Of a stretch of DNA of 64,000 bases, positions 24,964-33,816 are shown piece after piece; position 1 is the first letter of the stretch; each line of letters starts with the position of its first letter. The notes beneath the pieces are model-generated. The model saw nothing but the letters and a program-made list of their open reading frames with translations. It did no database searches and had not been told where the DNA came from. Origin of the DNA: Stenotrophomonas sp. SAU14A_NAIMI4_5 (lineage in GTDB: Bacteria; Pseudomonadota; Gammaproteobacteria; Xanthomonadales; Xanthomonadaceae); assembly GCF_003086795.1 (NCBI RefSeq), contig NZ_CP026003.1, positions 2,004,777-2,068,776 on the forward strand, in the 5' to 3' direction. A program made the position numbers and the translations under genes.

Positions 24964-25971
24964 ATGTCCTTCGCGTCGGCGCAGCAGATCAATGAAGTAC
25001 TGCAGCAGTCCTACGGCATCACCGCCACCGCGGTGGTCCCGCGCGTGGTGGGTGCCGACGCCAACGCGAGCGTGTTCCGCATCGATGCGCGCGGCAGCCA
25101 GTGGTGGTTGAAGTGCCGCAGCTACCAGGTGGCGCCGCAGGTGTGGGACGGTCTGCACTGGCTGCGCGGCACGCTGGGCATCGAGGAGATCGTGGCACCG
25201 TGGCCGGCCATGACCGGTGGTGCGTCGGTGCAGCGCTGGGGCCTGCAGTTCACGCTGTTCCCGTATATCGAAGGGCAGTCCGGTTTCGAAGCGCCGTTGA
25301 GTGCGGCGCAATGGCAGCGTCTGGGTCAAATTCTCCGCCGCCTGCACACGGCGCAGCTGCCGGAGGCGCTGGCCGAAGGACTGCCGCGGCAATCGCTGTG
25401 CTGCGAGGCACTTGAGATGGTAGGGCACTGGCTGCAGGAACCGGCGGCATTGCCCGCCGCGCAGGATCGCTGGGGGCGTGCCTTCCACGCGGTGTGGGCG
25501 CTACAGCGCGTGCGCATCACCGCGCTGCACCGGCGTGCGCTGGCGCTGCAGCAGGCGCTGGCCGAGCGTGAGCCGCTGCTGCATCCCTGCCATACCGATC
25601 TGCACGCGGGGAACCTGCTGATGGGGCACGACGGGGCGCTGCACCTGATCGACTGGGACGGTCTGTCACTGGCGCCGCGCGAGCGCGACCTGATGTTCGT
25701 CGGGGCAGCAGTGGGTGGCCGCTGGGGGCGCGAGCGCCCGCAGGGGTTTGCCGAGGGGTATGGCGATGACCTGGGCGATGCGCAGTGGATCGCGTGGTAT
25801 CGGCATGTGCGCATCCTGGAGGATCTGGTGGCGTTCCAGCAGATGCTGATGGGCGTGGAGGGCGGTTACCGGCCGCCGCAGCAGCGTCGGCAGGCGCTGC
25901 ATCATCTGGGCGAGCTGTTCGCACCGGGGAATGTGTTCTGCGCGGCAGAACGGGCCTACAGCGCGGTGTAG
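24964..25971 (+). CDS. APH-type phosphotransferase, possible spectinomycin APH(9) relative
   Basis: A 335-aa aminoglycoside-phosphotransferase-fold kinase. The catalytic loop is HPCHTDLHAGNLLMG and the metal motif is LIDWDGLSLAPRERDLMFVG. VFRIDARGSQWWLKCR holds the nucleotide-binding lysine. The loop LIDWDGLSLAPRERDLMF is close to what I recall of APH(9) spectinomycin kinases, and a chromosomal APH(9) has been reported in S. maltophilia. Choline or homoserine-kinase-like activities remain possible. It stands alone, before the large repeat array. Confidence 0.78.
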   Translation: MSFASAQQINEVLQQSYGITATAVVPRVVGADANASVFRIDARGSQWWLKCRSYQVAPQVWDGLHWLRGTLGIEEIVAPWPAMTGGASVQRWGLQFTLFPYIEGQSGFEAPLSAAQWQRLGQILRRLHTAQLPEALAEGLPRQSLCCEALEMVGHWLQEPAALPAAQDRWGRAFHAVWALQRVRITALHRRALALQQALAEREPLLHPCHTDLHAGNLLMGHDGALHLIDWDGLSLAPRERDLMFVGAAVGGRWGRERPQGFAEGYGDDLGDAQWIAWYRHVRILEDLVAFQQMLMGVEGGYRPPQQRRQALHHLGELFAPGNVFCAAERAYSAV

Positions 25972-25980
25972 GGGTTTCGG

Positions 25981-26236
25981 CAGGGCTGCGCCCTGCACCT
26001 GCTCAATGCAACGGCGACGGCAACGGCAAAAGCGGGCTTTCCGTGGGTTGGCGGGGTGGGTCCGGTTGAGGGGGACGCCGTAAACCCCCCTCCGGGGTCC
26101 GGCCCAGCCGCTGGCGGCTGTGCGTTCGGGCGCTTGCGAAGCAGTGCTTCGCAAGCAAAACGCTCTCACCCATGGGGGCTTGGTCGCGGCATCCATGCCG
26201 CTCACACCCCCTCAACCGGACCCACCCCGCCTTCGA
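25981..26236 (-). repeat. Composite hairpin element, copy 1 (minus orientation)
   Basis: Terminal hairpin CAGGGC-tgc-GCCCTG at 25981-25995, then a long inverted repeat with perfect 25-bp arms at 26050-26074 and 26207-26231. Inside are the core hairpin GCGGCA-tcca-TGCCGC (26186-26201) and the conserved core (complement of CCCCCATGGATGGG...ACGGCGT). About 80 extra bases interrupt the core and contain a near-perfect 12-bp-arm hairpin with a one-base loop (26132-26156). No coding content is credible. Confidence 0.75.
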
Positions 26237-26267
26237 CAGACCTCCGCGATCTGTCGGAATGGCATGA

Positions 26268-26640
26268 CGCTGCTGTTGGTGGGTGCCGACCGTTGGTCGG
26301 CACGGATGAATTCATTCGATATCTGATAGAAAGATCGTATCGACCAAGGTCGACACCTACCAACAGCCTGTCGCAGTAGAGCCACGCCATGCGTGGATGA
26401 ATTCATTCGATACCTGACAGATGTGCCGACCAACGGTCGACACCTACCAACAGCCGCCTGTCGCAGTAGAGCCACGCCATGCGTGGATGAATTCATTCGA
26501 TATCTGAAAGATGTGCCGACCAACGGTCGACACCTACCAACAGCCGCATGTCCCAGTAGAGCCACGCCATGCGTGGATGACTCATTCGACATCTGACAGA
26601 TGTGCCGACCAACGGTCGGCACCCACCACCAGCAGTTCCC
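26268..26640 (+). repeat. Tandem array of 90-bp REP-containing units
   Basis: Units begin at GTAGAG 26376, 26466 and 26556, an exact 90-bp period, with a degenerate leading unit from about 26268. Each unit carries hairpin CCACGC-cat-GCGTGG, a spacer with ATGAATTCATTCGATAT, and a second hairpin related to GTGCCGACC-aac-GGTCGGCAC. The last unit has lost 2 bp in the spacer. The array lies between two inverted copies of the composite hairpin element. Confidence 0.8.
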
Positions 26641-26647
26641 AACAGCC

Positions 26648-26858
26648 GCAGGAAACTGTCGAAGGCGGGGCGGTGTGGGTGGGCAGGACCGTTGGCGCCA
26701 TGGATGGCGCCATCGAGCCCCCATGGATGGGTTTACGGCGTGTCCTGACCACCCACACCGCCCCGCCATCCCGCGGAATGCCGCTCTTGATCTTGAGGTT
26801 GCCGGCCAGCGGCCGGCACTACCGCAGGTGCAGGGCTGCAAGCCCTGCCGAACAACCC
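26648..26858 (+). repeat. Composite hairpin element, copy 2 (plus orientation)
   Basis: Starts GCAGGAAACTGTCGAAGGCG. Long inverted repeat arms lie at 26664-26689 and 26742-26767 (25 of 26 pairs), with inner hairpin GGCGCCA-tgga-TGGCGCC at 26694-26711, then the invariant CCCCCATGGATGGGTTTACG. It finishes with an AGGTGCAGGGCTGCAAGCCCTGCC hairpin next to the EamA stop codon. Arms and inner stem differ in sequence from copies 1 and 3 but keep pairing. Confidence 0.75.
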
Positions 26859-27785
26859 TTACTCCGCCGGCTTGGCCGCCGCCGTCGCTGCCACGCTCGC
26901 GGCGCGCCGTGCCAGCACTGCCTCGCGGTGCGCGATATACGCATTCGCCGCCAGGATGATGCCGGCACCGATCAGCGTCCAACGGTCCACGCTTTCATCA
27001 AACAACAGCCAGCCACACAGCGTCACCAGCGGCAGCTGCAGGAAGCTGATCGGGGTCAGGGCCGATACCTCGCCCAAGCGCAAAGCGCGCGTCCACAGCA
27101 GCTGGCCGACCGTGCCCATCACGCCCGTCGCCACCAGCCACACCCAGGCCATGCCGGTGGGCCAGACCCACACGAACACGGCCGGGACCAGCGACAGCGG
27201 TACCCAGAACACGTAGGTGTAGAGCACCACGGTGTCGGCGCTGTCCACGCGGGTCAGCTGCTTGATCTGGATCGCCACCAGCGAACTGAGCAGGGCTGCT
27301 GCCACGGCGATCAGGCTCCCGGCGGAAAACCCCGCCGTGCCCGGCCGCACGATCACCAGCACGCCGATGAAACCGACCACCACCGCCGCCCAGCGCCGCA
27401 CGCGCACGGTTTCACCCAGCCACAGCACTGCGGCGATGGTCACGAACAACGGTGTGGAATAGGACAGCGACACCGCCTGCGCCAGGGGCAGGTGGCCCAA
27501 CGCCCAGAACGCGCAGAGCATCGAGCCAAGGCCGATCGCGCTGCGCACGAAATAGCGCGGCAGCTGCTGGGTCTTCAGCGGCGCACGGCCCGGCCGCAGC
27601 AGCATCGGCAACAGTGCCAGCAGGCCGAACGCGTTGCGGAAGAACGCGACTTCCTGGGTCGGCACGTAGCGCGTCGCATAGCGGATGGCGATGGCCATCA
27701 GGCCAAACGCCATCGTGCTGGCGAGCATCAGCAGCGCCGCCCGCGCCGGGGTGGCGAGCGCGGGCCGTGCCGTGGCGTTCACCAC
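26859..27785 (-). CDS. EamA/DMT-family transporter
   Basis: A 308-aa protein with about ten transmembrane helices in two EamA repeats ([82 protein letters not shown]; second half from residue about 155). It is a drug/metabolite exporter-type inner-membrane protein of unknown substrate. It begins GTG GTG; the second GTG at 27782 would give a 4-bp GTGA overlap with murB, so the two genes are coupled. Confidence 0.88.
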   Translation of the reverse strand: MVNATARPALATPARAALLMLASTMAFGLMAIAIRYATRYVPTQEVAFFRNAFGLLALLPMLLRPGRAPLKTQQLPRYFVRSAIGLGSMLCAFWALGHLPLAQAVSLSYSTPLFVTIAAVLWLGETVRVRRWAAVVVGFIGVLVIVRPGTAGFSAGSLIAVAAALLSSLVAIQIKQLTRVDSADTVVLYTYVFWVPLSLVPAVFVWVWPTGMAWVWLVATGVMGTVGQLLWTRALRLGEVSALTPISFLQLPLVTLCGWLLFDESVDRWTLIGAGIILAANAYIAHREAVLARRAASVAATAAAKPAE

Positions 27786-28855
27786 TGGGCGCCGAGCAGG
27801 CGCGGCTCCGGTTCGATCGGCACGCCGAATTTCTCCAGCACCGAGGCGGAGATGCGTCGTGCCAGGTCCAGCAGTTCGGCGCCGGTGGCGTTGCCGTGGT
27901 TGACCAGCACCAGTGCATGACTGGGGGCCACGCCGGCGTCGCCTTCGCGGAAACCCTTCCAGCCGCAGGCGTCGATCATCCAGGCCGCCGAGACCTTGCG
28001 CTGGTCATCGCGCTCGGCCGGGAACACCGGCAGCTCGGGGAAATGCTGCTGCAGCACCTCCACCTGTTCCAGCGGCAGCACCGGGTTCTTGAAGAAGCTG
28101 CCGGCGTTGCCCAGCACGTCCGGGTCGGGCAGCTTGCGGCGGCGGATGGTGATGACCGCATTGGCCACGTCCACCGCGCTGGGCAGCTCCACGCCCTGTG
28201 CCTGCAGTTCCTCGCGGATGCCGGCGTAGTCCATGCGCAGGTCGTGCAGCAGCGGCAGTCTCAGTTCGATGGCGGTGATCAGGTAGCGGTCGGGCTGCTG
28301 CTTGAACACGCTGTCGCGATAACCGAAGCCACACTGTTCGTTGTCCATGCGCACCCAGGCCTGCTCCTGGCAGTCCCAGGCTTCGACGGTCTGGATGAAC
28401 TCGCCCACCTGCGCGCCATAGGCACCGATGTTCTGGATCGGCGCCGCACCGGCCGTGCCGGGAATCAGCGCGAGGTTTTCCAGGCCGGACAGGCCTTCCT
28501 GCAGCGACCACATCACCAGGCCGTGCCAGGACACACCGGCGCCGGCGCGGATGACCGCGTGGTCGGCACGGTGTTCGAGGAAGCTGATGTCGCGGTTGCC
28601 GAATACCAGTACGGTGCCCGGCAGGTCATCGGCGATGAGCACGTTGCTGCCGCTGCCCAGCACCAGCAGCGGGCCGTTGGCCACGCTGGGCAGGGCCAGC
28701 ACGTCCGGCAGCAGGGCAGGGTCGTGCAGTTCCAGCAGCTGCGCCGCATTGGCGCGCACGTGGAAGGTGTTCAATCCCTGCAGCGGGGCGTTTTCGGTAA
28801 GGGTCCAGCGCAGCGGTGCGGCGGAGGTGTCGTGGCCGTCCATGGGCGCGCTCAC
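27779..28855 (-). CDS. murB: UDP-N-acetylenolpyruvoylglucosamine reductase
   Basis: A 358-aa FAD enzyme that reduces UDP-GlcNAc-enolpyruvate to UDP-MurNAc in peptidoglycan synthesis. Visible motifs are the FAD-binding [37 protein letters not shown] and the catalytic serine region [10 protein letters not shown]. The GTG at 28855 overlaps the pyrD stop as GTGA. An ATG at 28843 is an alternative. It lies in a tight minus-strand cluster pyrD-murB-eamA. Confidence 0.93.
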   Translation of the reverse strand: MSAPMDGHDTSAAPLRWTLTENAPLQGLNTFHVRANAAQLLELHDPALLPDVLALPSVANGPLLVLGSGSNVLIADDLPGTVLVFGNRDISFLEHRADHAVIRAGAGVSWHGLVMWSLQEGLSGLENLALIPGTAGAAPIQNIGAYGAQVGEFIQTVEAWDCQEQAWVRMDNEQCGFGYRDSVFKQQPDRYLITAIELRLPLLHDLRMDYAGIREELQAQGVELPSAVDVANAVITIRRRKLPDPDVLGNAGSFFKNPVLPLEQVEVLQQHFPELPVFPAERDDQRKVSAAWMIDACGWKGFREGDAGVAPSHALVLVNHGNATGAELLDLARRISASVLEKFGVPIEPEPRLLGAQW

Positions 28856-29907
28856 AGCGGCGCCACCGCGCCACGGCTGGGCGCTTCGCGGCGGCGACGG
28901 ATCGCCTCCACGCACTCGGCCACCAGCGACGGGCCTCGGTAGATCAGGCCGCTGTAGCACTGCACCAGGGCGGCGCCGGCGGCCATCTTGGCCACCGCGT
29001 CGGCACCGGAAAGGATGCCACCCACGCCGACCAGGGGCACCGATTCGGGCAGGCGTGCGCGCAGGCGACGCAGCACCAGGGTCGACTGGTCCAGCACCGG
29101 CGCACCGGACAGGCCACCGGCCTCGCTGGCCAGCGGATCGCCGGCGATGCCGCTGCGATCGATGGTGGTGTTGGTGGCGATCACGCCGTCCACCTGCAGT
29201 TCGCCCAGCACGCGGGCGGCGGCGTCGATGTCGCGCTCGCTCAGGTCAGGCGCCACCTTCACCAGCATCGGCACACGGCGGCCGTGCTGCGCGGCCAGGG
29301 CTTCCTGGCGGTCGCGCAGCTGGCTGACCAGCTGGCGCAGCGCGGTCTCTTCCTGCAGCTCGCGCAGGCCCGCGGTGTTGGGCGAGGAGATGTTGACGGT
29401 GATGTAGTCGGCCAGCGGATACACCTTGTCCAGGCAGGCGATGTAGTCATCGACCGCCTGCTCGTTGGGGGTGTCCTTGTTCTTGCCGATGTTGATGCCG
29501 AGCAGGCCGCGGCGGTTGCGCGCGCGCTCGACGTTGCGCACCAGCGCATCGACACCGGCATTGTTGAAGCCCATGCGGTTGATGATGGCCTGGTGCATCG
29601 GGAGCCGGAACAGCCGCGGCTTCGGGTTGCCATCCTGCGGGCGCGGGGTGATGGTGCCGATCTCGACGAAGCCGAAGCCCAACGCGAACAAGGCATCGAT
29701 GTGCTCGCCGTTCTTGTCCAGGCCGGCGGCCAGGCCGACCGGATTGGGGAAGGTCAGCCCGAACACCGTGCTCGGCATCGGCGCGATGCGTGCGGCCAGC
29801 AGCGGCGTGGTGCCGGTGCGGTAGGCCAGGTCCAGTGCGGACAGACCGAGGCCGTGGGCGCGCTCGGCGTCGAGCGAGAACAGGAAGGGGCGGGCAAGCG
29901 AATACAT
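28852..29907 (-). CDS. pyrD: Dihydroorotate dehydrogenase (quinone), class 2
   Basis: A 351-aa FMN enzyme oxidising dihydroorotate to orotate with quinone as acceptor, at the inner membrane. Motifs are [18 protein letters not shown] (membrane-associating N-terminus), [27 protein letters not shown], the [11 protein letters not shown] catalytic-serine loop and VKVAPDLS. Length is normal. It overlaps murB by 4 bp. Confidence 0.95.
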   Translation of the reverse strand: MYSLARPFLFSLDAERAHGLGLSALDLAYRTGTTPLLAARIAPMPSTVFGLTFPNPVGLAAGLDKNGEHIDALFALGFGFVEIGTITPRPQDGNPKPRLFRLPMHQAIINRMGFNNAGVDALVRNVERARNRRGLLGINIGKNKDTPNEQAVDDYIACLDKVYPLADYITVNISSPNTAGLRELQEETALRQLVSQLRDRQEALAAQHGRRVPMLVKVAPDLSERDIDAAARVLGELQVDGVIATNTTIDRSGIAGDPLASEAGGLSGAPVLDQSTLVLRRLRARLPESVPLVGVGGILSGADAVAKMAAGAALVQCYSGLIYRGPSLVAECVEAIRRRREAPSRGAVAPL

Positions 29908-29915
29908 GCGTCGGT

Positions 29916-30686
29916 TCAGTCCAGCGTGCCGAGGAAGGCTCGGGTTCGATATTCAAAGGCGACCTGTCCATCCACCGCATGGGCGTTGAACAGGTCCTGC
30001 AACGCCGCCAGCATCGGCGCATGGCGCGGGTGCCCGGGCTGCGGTGCGTAGGAAGAAGACAGCAGGCGCCCGCGCAGGGCGTCGAAGTCCAGGTGCTGCA
30101 CGTTGGGCAGCTCGATCATGCCGCGCAGGCCGGGGCCGAACCAGGCCTGCATGGTGGCGTCGTCCTGGTAGCGCTCGGCCACCGCGGTGTAATCGGTGCC
30201 GTAGTCCAGCAGCAGCTGCTCGTAGCCGACCAGGAACGGGCTGGCATCGAGCAGGCGCGAATTCCAGTAGATCAGGGCCAGTCCGCCCGGGTGCAGGATG
30301 CGCTGCCATTCGGCACGCACCGCCACGGTGTCGAACCAGTGGAAGGCCTGCGCGGCGCTGACCAGATCGACGCTGGCATCGGCCAGCCCGGTCGCCTCGG
30401 CGCGGCCATCGACGGCGCGGAACAGCGGAAACTGCGGTGCCAGCCACTGCTCGGCCGCCGCGCGCATGGCCGCATTCGGCTCCACCGCCACCAGCGGATG
30501 GCCGGCGGCCAGGAACTGGCGGCTGGAAATGCCGGTGCCGGCTCCGATGTCGGCGACGAGCGCCGCGGTGGGCACGGCCATCGGCCCATGCAGCCAGTCC
30601 ATCAGGGCAGCGGGATAGTCCGGGCGGTAGCGCACGTAATCGGCGACCCGGCTGCTGAAGCGTTCAGTGCTGTCCGACGCGCTCAT
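29916..30686 (-). CDS. SAM-dependent class I methyltransferase
   Basis: A 256-aa methyltransferase. Motif I is [16 protein letters not shown], motif II is [17 protein letters not shown], and [15 protein letters not shown] and [15 protein letters not shown] follow. This is a Methyltransf_11-type protein similar to YafE/TrmR-like putative methyltransferases. The substrate is unknown. The ATG at 30686 lies 5 bp downstream of the DUF4190 gene and 8 bp upstream of pyrD, so it is probably co-transcribed. Confidence 0.85.
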   Translation of the reverse strand: MSASDSTERFSSRVADYVRYRPDYPAALMDWLHGPMAVPTAALVADIGAGTGISSRQFLAAGHPLVAVEPNAAMRAAAEQWLAPQFPLFRAVDGRAEATGLADASVDLVSAAQAFHWFDTVAVRAEWQRILHPGGLALIYWNSRLLDASPFLVGYEQLLLDYGTDYTAVAERYQDDATMQAWFGPGLRGMIELPNVQHLDFDALRGRLLSSSYAPQPGHPRHAPMLAALQDLFNAHAVDGQVAFEYRTRAFLGTLD

Positions 30687-30691
30687 GGCGG

Positions 30692-30976
30692 TCAGTTCGA
30701 CAGCGTGGCCAGCCAGGCCAGACCGCCGAAGAACAGGACGAGGACCAGCAGGCCCAGGCCCAGCATGATCACGTTCAACCAGCCCAGGATGAGGCCGGTC
30801 AGGGCCAGTCCATCGCCTTCCAGCTCGGCGGGACGGCGGCGGATCTCGCTGCGGGCCATGTGCCCGGTGATGATGGCCACGATGCTGGCCACGAAGGGCA
30901 GCACGGTCCAGCTGGCGATGCCCAGCACCAGGCTGAGGACGGCCAGGCCGCTTGTCTGTCGGGGTGCCACGCTCAT
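30692..30976 (-). CDS. DUF4190 small membrane protein
   Basis: A 94-aa protein with two membrane segments (about 12-40, SGLAVLSLVLGIASWTVLPFVASIVAIITGHMA, and about 58-85) joined by the loop RSEIRRRPAELEGDGLALTG, the DUF4190 pattern. A strong AAGGAGG precedes ATG 30976. The function is unknown. It heads a probable DUF4190-methyltransferase-pyrD-murB-eamA transcript. Confidence 0.85.
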   Translation of the reverse strand: MSVAPRQTSGLAVLSLVLGIASWTVLPFVASIVAIITGHMARSEIRRRPAELEGDGLALTGLILGWLNVIMLGLGLLVLVLFFGGLAWLATLSN

Positions 30977-31029
30977 GGGGATCCTCCTTGGCAGTGCACA
31001 CATGATAGTGCCTGCGGGCCGGCAAGCCC

Positions 31030-31066
31030 ATGGGCGGCAGCGCGGCAGCGCCGGGCCATGCCCGGC
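31030..31066. repeat. SMAG REP
   Basis: GCAGCGCCGGGCCATGCCCGGCG palindrome in the gap between the DUF4190 gene and the upstream SDR gene. Confidence 0.6.
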
Positions 31067-31088
31067 GAGCGCGGCGCGCGACCCAGCT

Positions 31089-31892
31089 TCAGCCCATCAA
31101 CACCTGGCCACCATCCACGTTGAGCACGTGGCCGGTGATCCAGCGCGCCAGCGGCGAGCACAGGAACAGCGCGGCGTCGGCGATCTCGCGCGGGTGGCCG
31201 AAGCGGCCGAACGGGATCCGCGCCAGGGTGGCTTGGTACAGCGCGGGATCCTCCACGCGGCGTCGGTCCCACAGGCCATCGGCAAACTCGATCGAGCCCG
31301 GCGCGATGGCATTGACCCGGATGCGGTCCGCCGCCAACGCCAGCGCCTGCGAGCTGGTGTAGTGCGAGAGTGCGGCCTTGGCCGCCGCATACGGCGCGCC
31401 ACCGGGACGGGGCTGCTGCGCGGCGATCGAGGACAGGTTGAGGATGCAGGCGTCATCGGAGGCCCGCAGCCAGGGCAGGGCCAGGCGGGAGGCACGCACG
31501 GCCGCCATCAGGTCGATCTGCAGGCTGGCCGCCCAGCCGTCCTCGTCGTCGGCCATGCCGTAGCCGGTGGCGTTGTTGACCAGCACGTCGATGCCGCCGA
31601 GCGCATCGGCGGCGGCCTGCAGCCAGCCACCGATCTGCTCGACCTCGGCCAGATCGGCCGCGACAACATGCACAGGCGTGCCCTGTGCCTCGGCGTCGGC
31701 CTGCAGTGCCTGCAGCCCGGGCAGGCCGCGGGCGCAGACCGAGACCCGTGCCCCGGCGCCGGCGAATGCCAGCGCCAGTTCACGGCCGATGCCCTTGCTG
31801 CCGCCGGCGATGAGTACGCGGCGGCCGCTGAAGTCGAGGGTCAGATCCCCGGAGGGGCTCTGACCCGCAGCAATGGCCGAAACCTCTGCCAT
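31089..31892 (-). CDS. Short-chain dehydrogenase/reductase (SDR)
   Basis: A 267-aa Rossmann oxidoreductase: cofactor motif AGGSKGIGRE, NNAT, catalytic Ser in NLSSIAAQ and YAAAK (Tyr/Lys), PGSI and NVDGGQ. It likely uses NAD(P) with a hydroxy/keto substrate. The ATG overlaps the stop of the upstream ALDH gene (TAATG). Codons for residues about 9-18 (QSPSGDLTL) come from a GGGTCAGA-type palindrome (31838-31866) like one found between genes at 62103. Confidence 0.88.
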   Translation of the reverse strand: MAEVSAIAAGQSPSGDLTLDFSGRRVLIAGGSKGIGRELALAFAGAGARVSVCARGLPGLQALQADAEAQGTPVHVVAADLAEVEQIGGWLQAAADALGGIDVLVNNATGYGMADDEDGWAASLQIDLMAAVRASRLALPWLRASDDACILNLSSIAAQQPRPGGAPYAAAKAALSHYTSSQALALAADRIRVNAIAPGSIEFADGLWDRRRVEDPALYQATLARIPFGRFGHPREIADAALFLCSPLARWITGHVLNVDGGQVLMG

Positions 31893-33424
31893 TACAGGTC
31901 GAACTTGATGCCCTGGGCCAGCGGCAGCGAATCCGAGTAGTTGATGGTGTTGGTCTGGCGGCGCATGTAGACCTTCCACGCATCCGAACCCGACTCACGA
32001 CCACCGCCGGTGTCCTTCTCGCCACCGAACGCGCCGCCGATCTCCGCACCGGACGTACCGATGTTGATGTTGGCGATGCCGCAGTCGCTGCCGGCCGCCG
32101 ACAGGAACTTCTCGGCGGTCTTCAGGTTCTGGGTGAAGATCGAGGACGACAGGCCCTGCGGCACGCCGTTCTGCATGTCGATGGCTTCATCGAGGCTGTC
32201 GTACGGCATGACGTACAGGATCGGCGCGAAGGTTTCGTGCTGGACCACGGCGTCGCTGTTCTTCAGGCCCGAGACAATGGCCGGCAGCACGAAGTTGCCT
32301 GCACGATCGATGCGGGTGCCGCCGGTTTCGATGGTGCCGCCAGCGGCCTTGGCCTGGGCGATGGCATCGAGGAACTGCTGCACGGCACCGTCGCTGTTCA
32401 GCGGGCCCATCAGGTTGGCGGCATCGGTCGGGTCACCGATCTTGCCTTCCACCTGCTTGTAGGCCTTGACCAGGGTGGCCAGCACGTCGGCGTAGATCGA
32501 GCGGTGCACGATCAGGCGGCGGGTGGTGGTGCAGCGCTGGCCGGCGGTACCGACCGCACCGAACACGATGCCCGGCACGGCCAGCTTCAGGTCGGCGGTC
32601 TCGTCGAGGATGATGGCGTTGTTGCCACCCAGCTCCAGCAGGCAGCGGCCCAGGCGACGGGCGACCTTCTCGTTGACCGTGCGGCCGACCTGGGTCGAGC
32701 CGGTGAAGCTGATCAGCGGTACGCGGCGGTCGTCGACCATCTTTTCCGACAGGGCGGTGCCGGCGTCGTTGACCAGGAAGAAGATGTCCGGGAAACCGGC
32801 TTCGCGCAGCGCGTCGTTGCAGATGCGCATGGAGGCGATGGCGGTCAGCGGGGTCTTGTTGGACGGCTTCCAGATGCAGATGTCACCGCAGATGGCGGCC
32901 AGGAAGGCATTCCAGCTCCACACCGCGACCGGGAAGTTGAAGGCCGAGATGATGCCGACCAGGCCCAGCGGATGGTACTGCTCGTACATGCGGTGGCCGG
33001 GGCGCTCCGAATGCATGGTGTAGCCGTACAGCATGCGGCTCTGGCCCACGGCGAAATCGGCGATGTCGATCATCTCCTGCACTTCGCCGTCGCCTTCGGG
33101 CTTGCTCTTGCCCATTTCCAGTGCGACCAGCGAACCCAGGGCGTCCTTGTGCTTGCGCAGCGCTTCGCCGCACAGGCGCACGGCTTCGCCGCGGCGCGGG
33201 GCCGGGGTGGTGCGCCAGGTCTTGTAGGCTTCCTGGGCACGGGTAATGACGGTTTCGTACTCGGCCTCGGTGGTGGCGCGGACCTGCGCGATCGGCTCGC
33301 CGGTGGTCGGGTTGACCGGGGTGATCAGCTCACCGCCGGTGGCGCTCGACCATTCCCCGTTGCCCAGGTAGGTGCCAGCGTTGATCGCGTCCAGACCAAG
33401 GGACTTGAGCAGCTCGGAAGACAT
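31892..33424 (-). CDS. amaB: ALDH7-type aldehyde dehydrogenase (aminoadipate/piperideine-6-carboxylate)
   Basis: A 510-aa aldehyde dehydrogenase. [11 protein letters not shown] and [11 protein letters not shown] bind [13 protein letters not shown] follows, LELGGNNAI carries the general-base Glu, and [16 protein letters not shown] carries the catalytic Cys. Extensive similarity to antiquitin (ALDH7A1/AmaB) suggests oxidation of alpha-aminoadipic semialdehyde in lysine catabolism. It is followed by an overlapping SDR, and no other lysine-degradation gene is nearby. Confidence 0.88.
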   Translation of the reverse strand: MSSELLKSLGLDAINAGTYLGNGEWSSATGGELITPVNPTTGEPIAQVRATTEAEYETVITRAQEAYKTWRTTPAPRRGEAVRLCGEALRKHKDALGSLVALEMGKSKPEGDGEVQEMIDIADFAVGQSRMLYGYTMHSERPGHRMYEQYHPLGLVGIISAFNFPVAVWSWNAFLAAICGDICIWKPSNKTPLTAIASMRICNDALREAGFPDIFFLVNDAGTALSEKMVDDRRVPLISFTGSTQVGRTVNEKVARRLGRCLLELGGNNAIILDETADLKLAVPGIVFGAVGTAGQRCTTTRRLIVHRSIYADVLATLVKAYKQVEGKIGDPTDAANLMGPLNSDGAVQQFLDAIAQAKAAGGTIETGGTRIDRAGNFVLPAIVSGLKNSDAVVQHETFAPILYVMPYDSLDEAIDMQNGVPQGLSSSIFTQNLKTAEKFLSAAGSDCGIANINIGTSGAEIGGAFGGEKDTGGGRESGSDAWKVYMRRQTNTINYSDSLPLAQGIKFDL

Positions 33425-33816
33425 GCAGACTCCTGTGTTTCGTTACGTAGTTGGTGCCGCCACGGGCAGGTGGGGGATGCGGCGGACTGAACCGGCGATG
33501 GTAGCAGAGGGATGTGGCGGGGCTTGGTGCAGTGCGGGGTGGGGTTGGGGGCCTTGGCGCCAAACGCTTGACGGCGCGGGCGTCACGATTTGAGGCGGTT
33601 CAAATCCATGCAAAGTGATAAAAATCAGCGGTCTGCATCTCGGTTTGAGACGTTATGACGTCCATGAACGTCAGCTTGCTGCTATCTTTTGTGACGGAGT
33701 TCGGACACAATCAATCGGTATTCAATCTTCCCGCAACAAAATGCAGGCGCTTCCTGGGGAGGCAGGCGCTGTTTGGGATCTCGCCGGATCTGCGGAACTG
33801 TCATAGGAGTTGTCTC
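33425..33816. promoter_or_regulatory. 392-bp divergent region ALDH / GumD-like gene
   Basis: No credible gene. It contains a perfect interrupted palindrome GATTTGA-ggcggt-TCAAATC at 33587-33606 and a run of GACGT motifs at about 33649-33673. It must hold both promoters. AGGAG at 33805-33809 is the ribosome site for the GTG at 33817. Confidence 0.5.

Noticed and set aside
26376..26645. Possible CRISPR array
   Set aside because: Units are wholly repeated at 90 bp with no unique spacers, and no cas genes are nearby.
26212..26982. 256-codon minus-strand frame across the repeat array
   Set aside because: It translates tandem hairpins repeatedly and has no ribosome site or domain; the DNA is explained as repeats.
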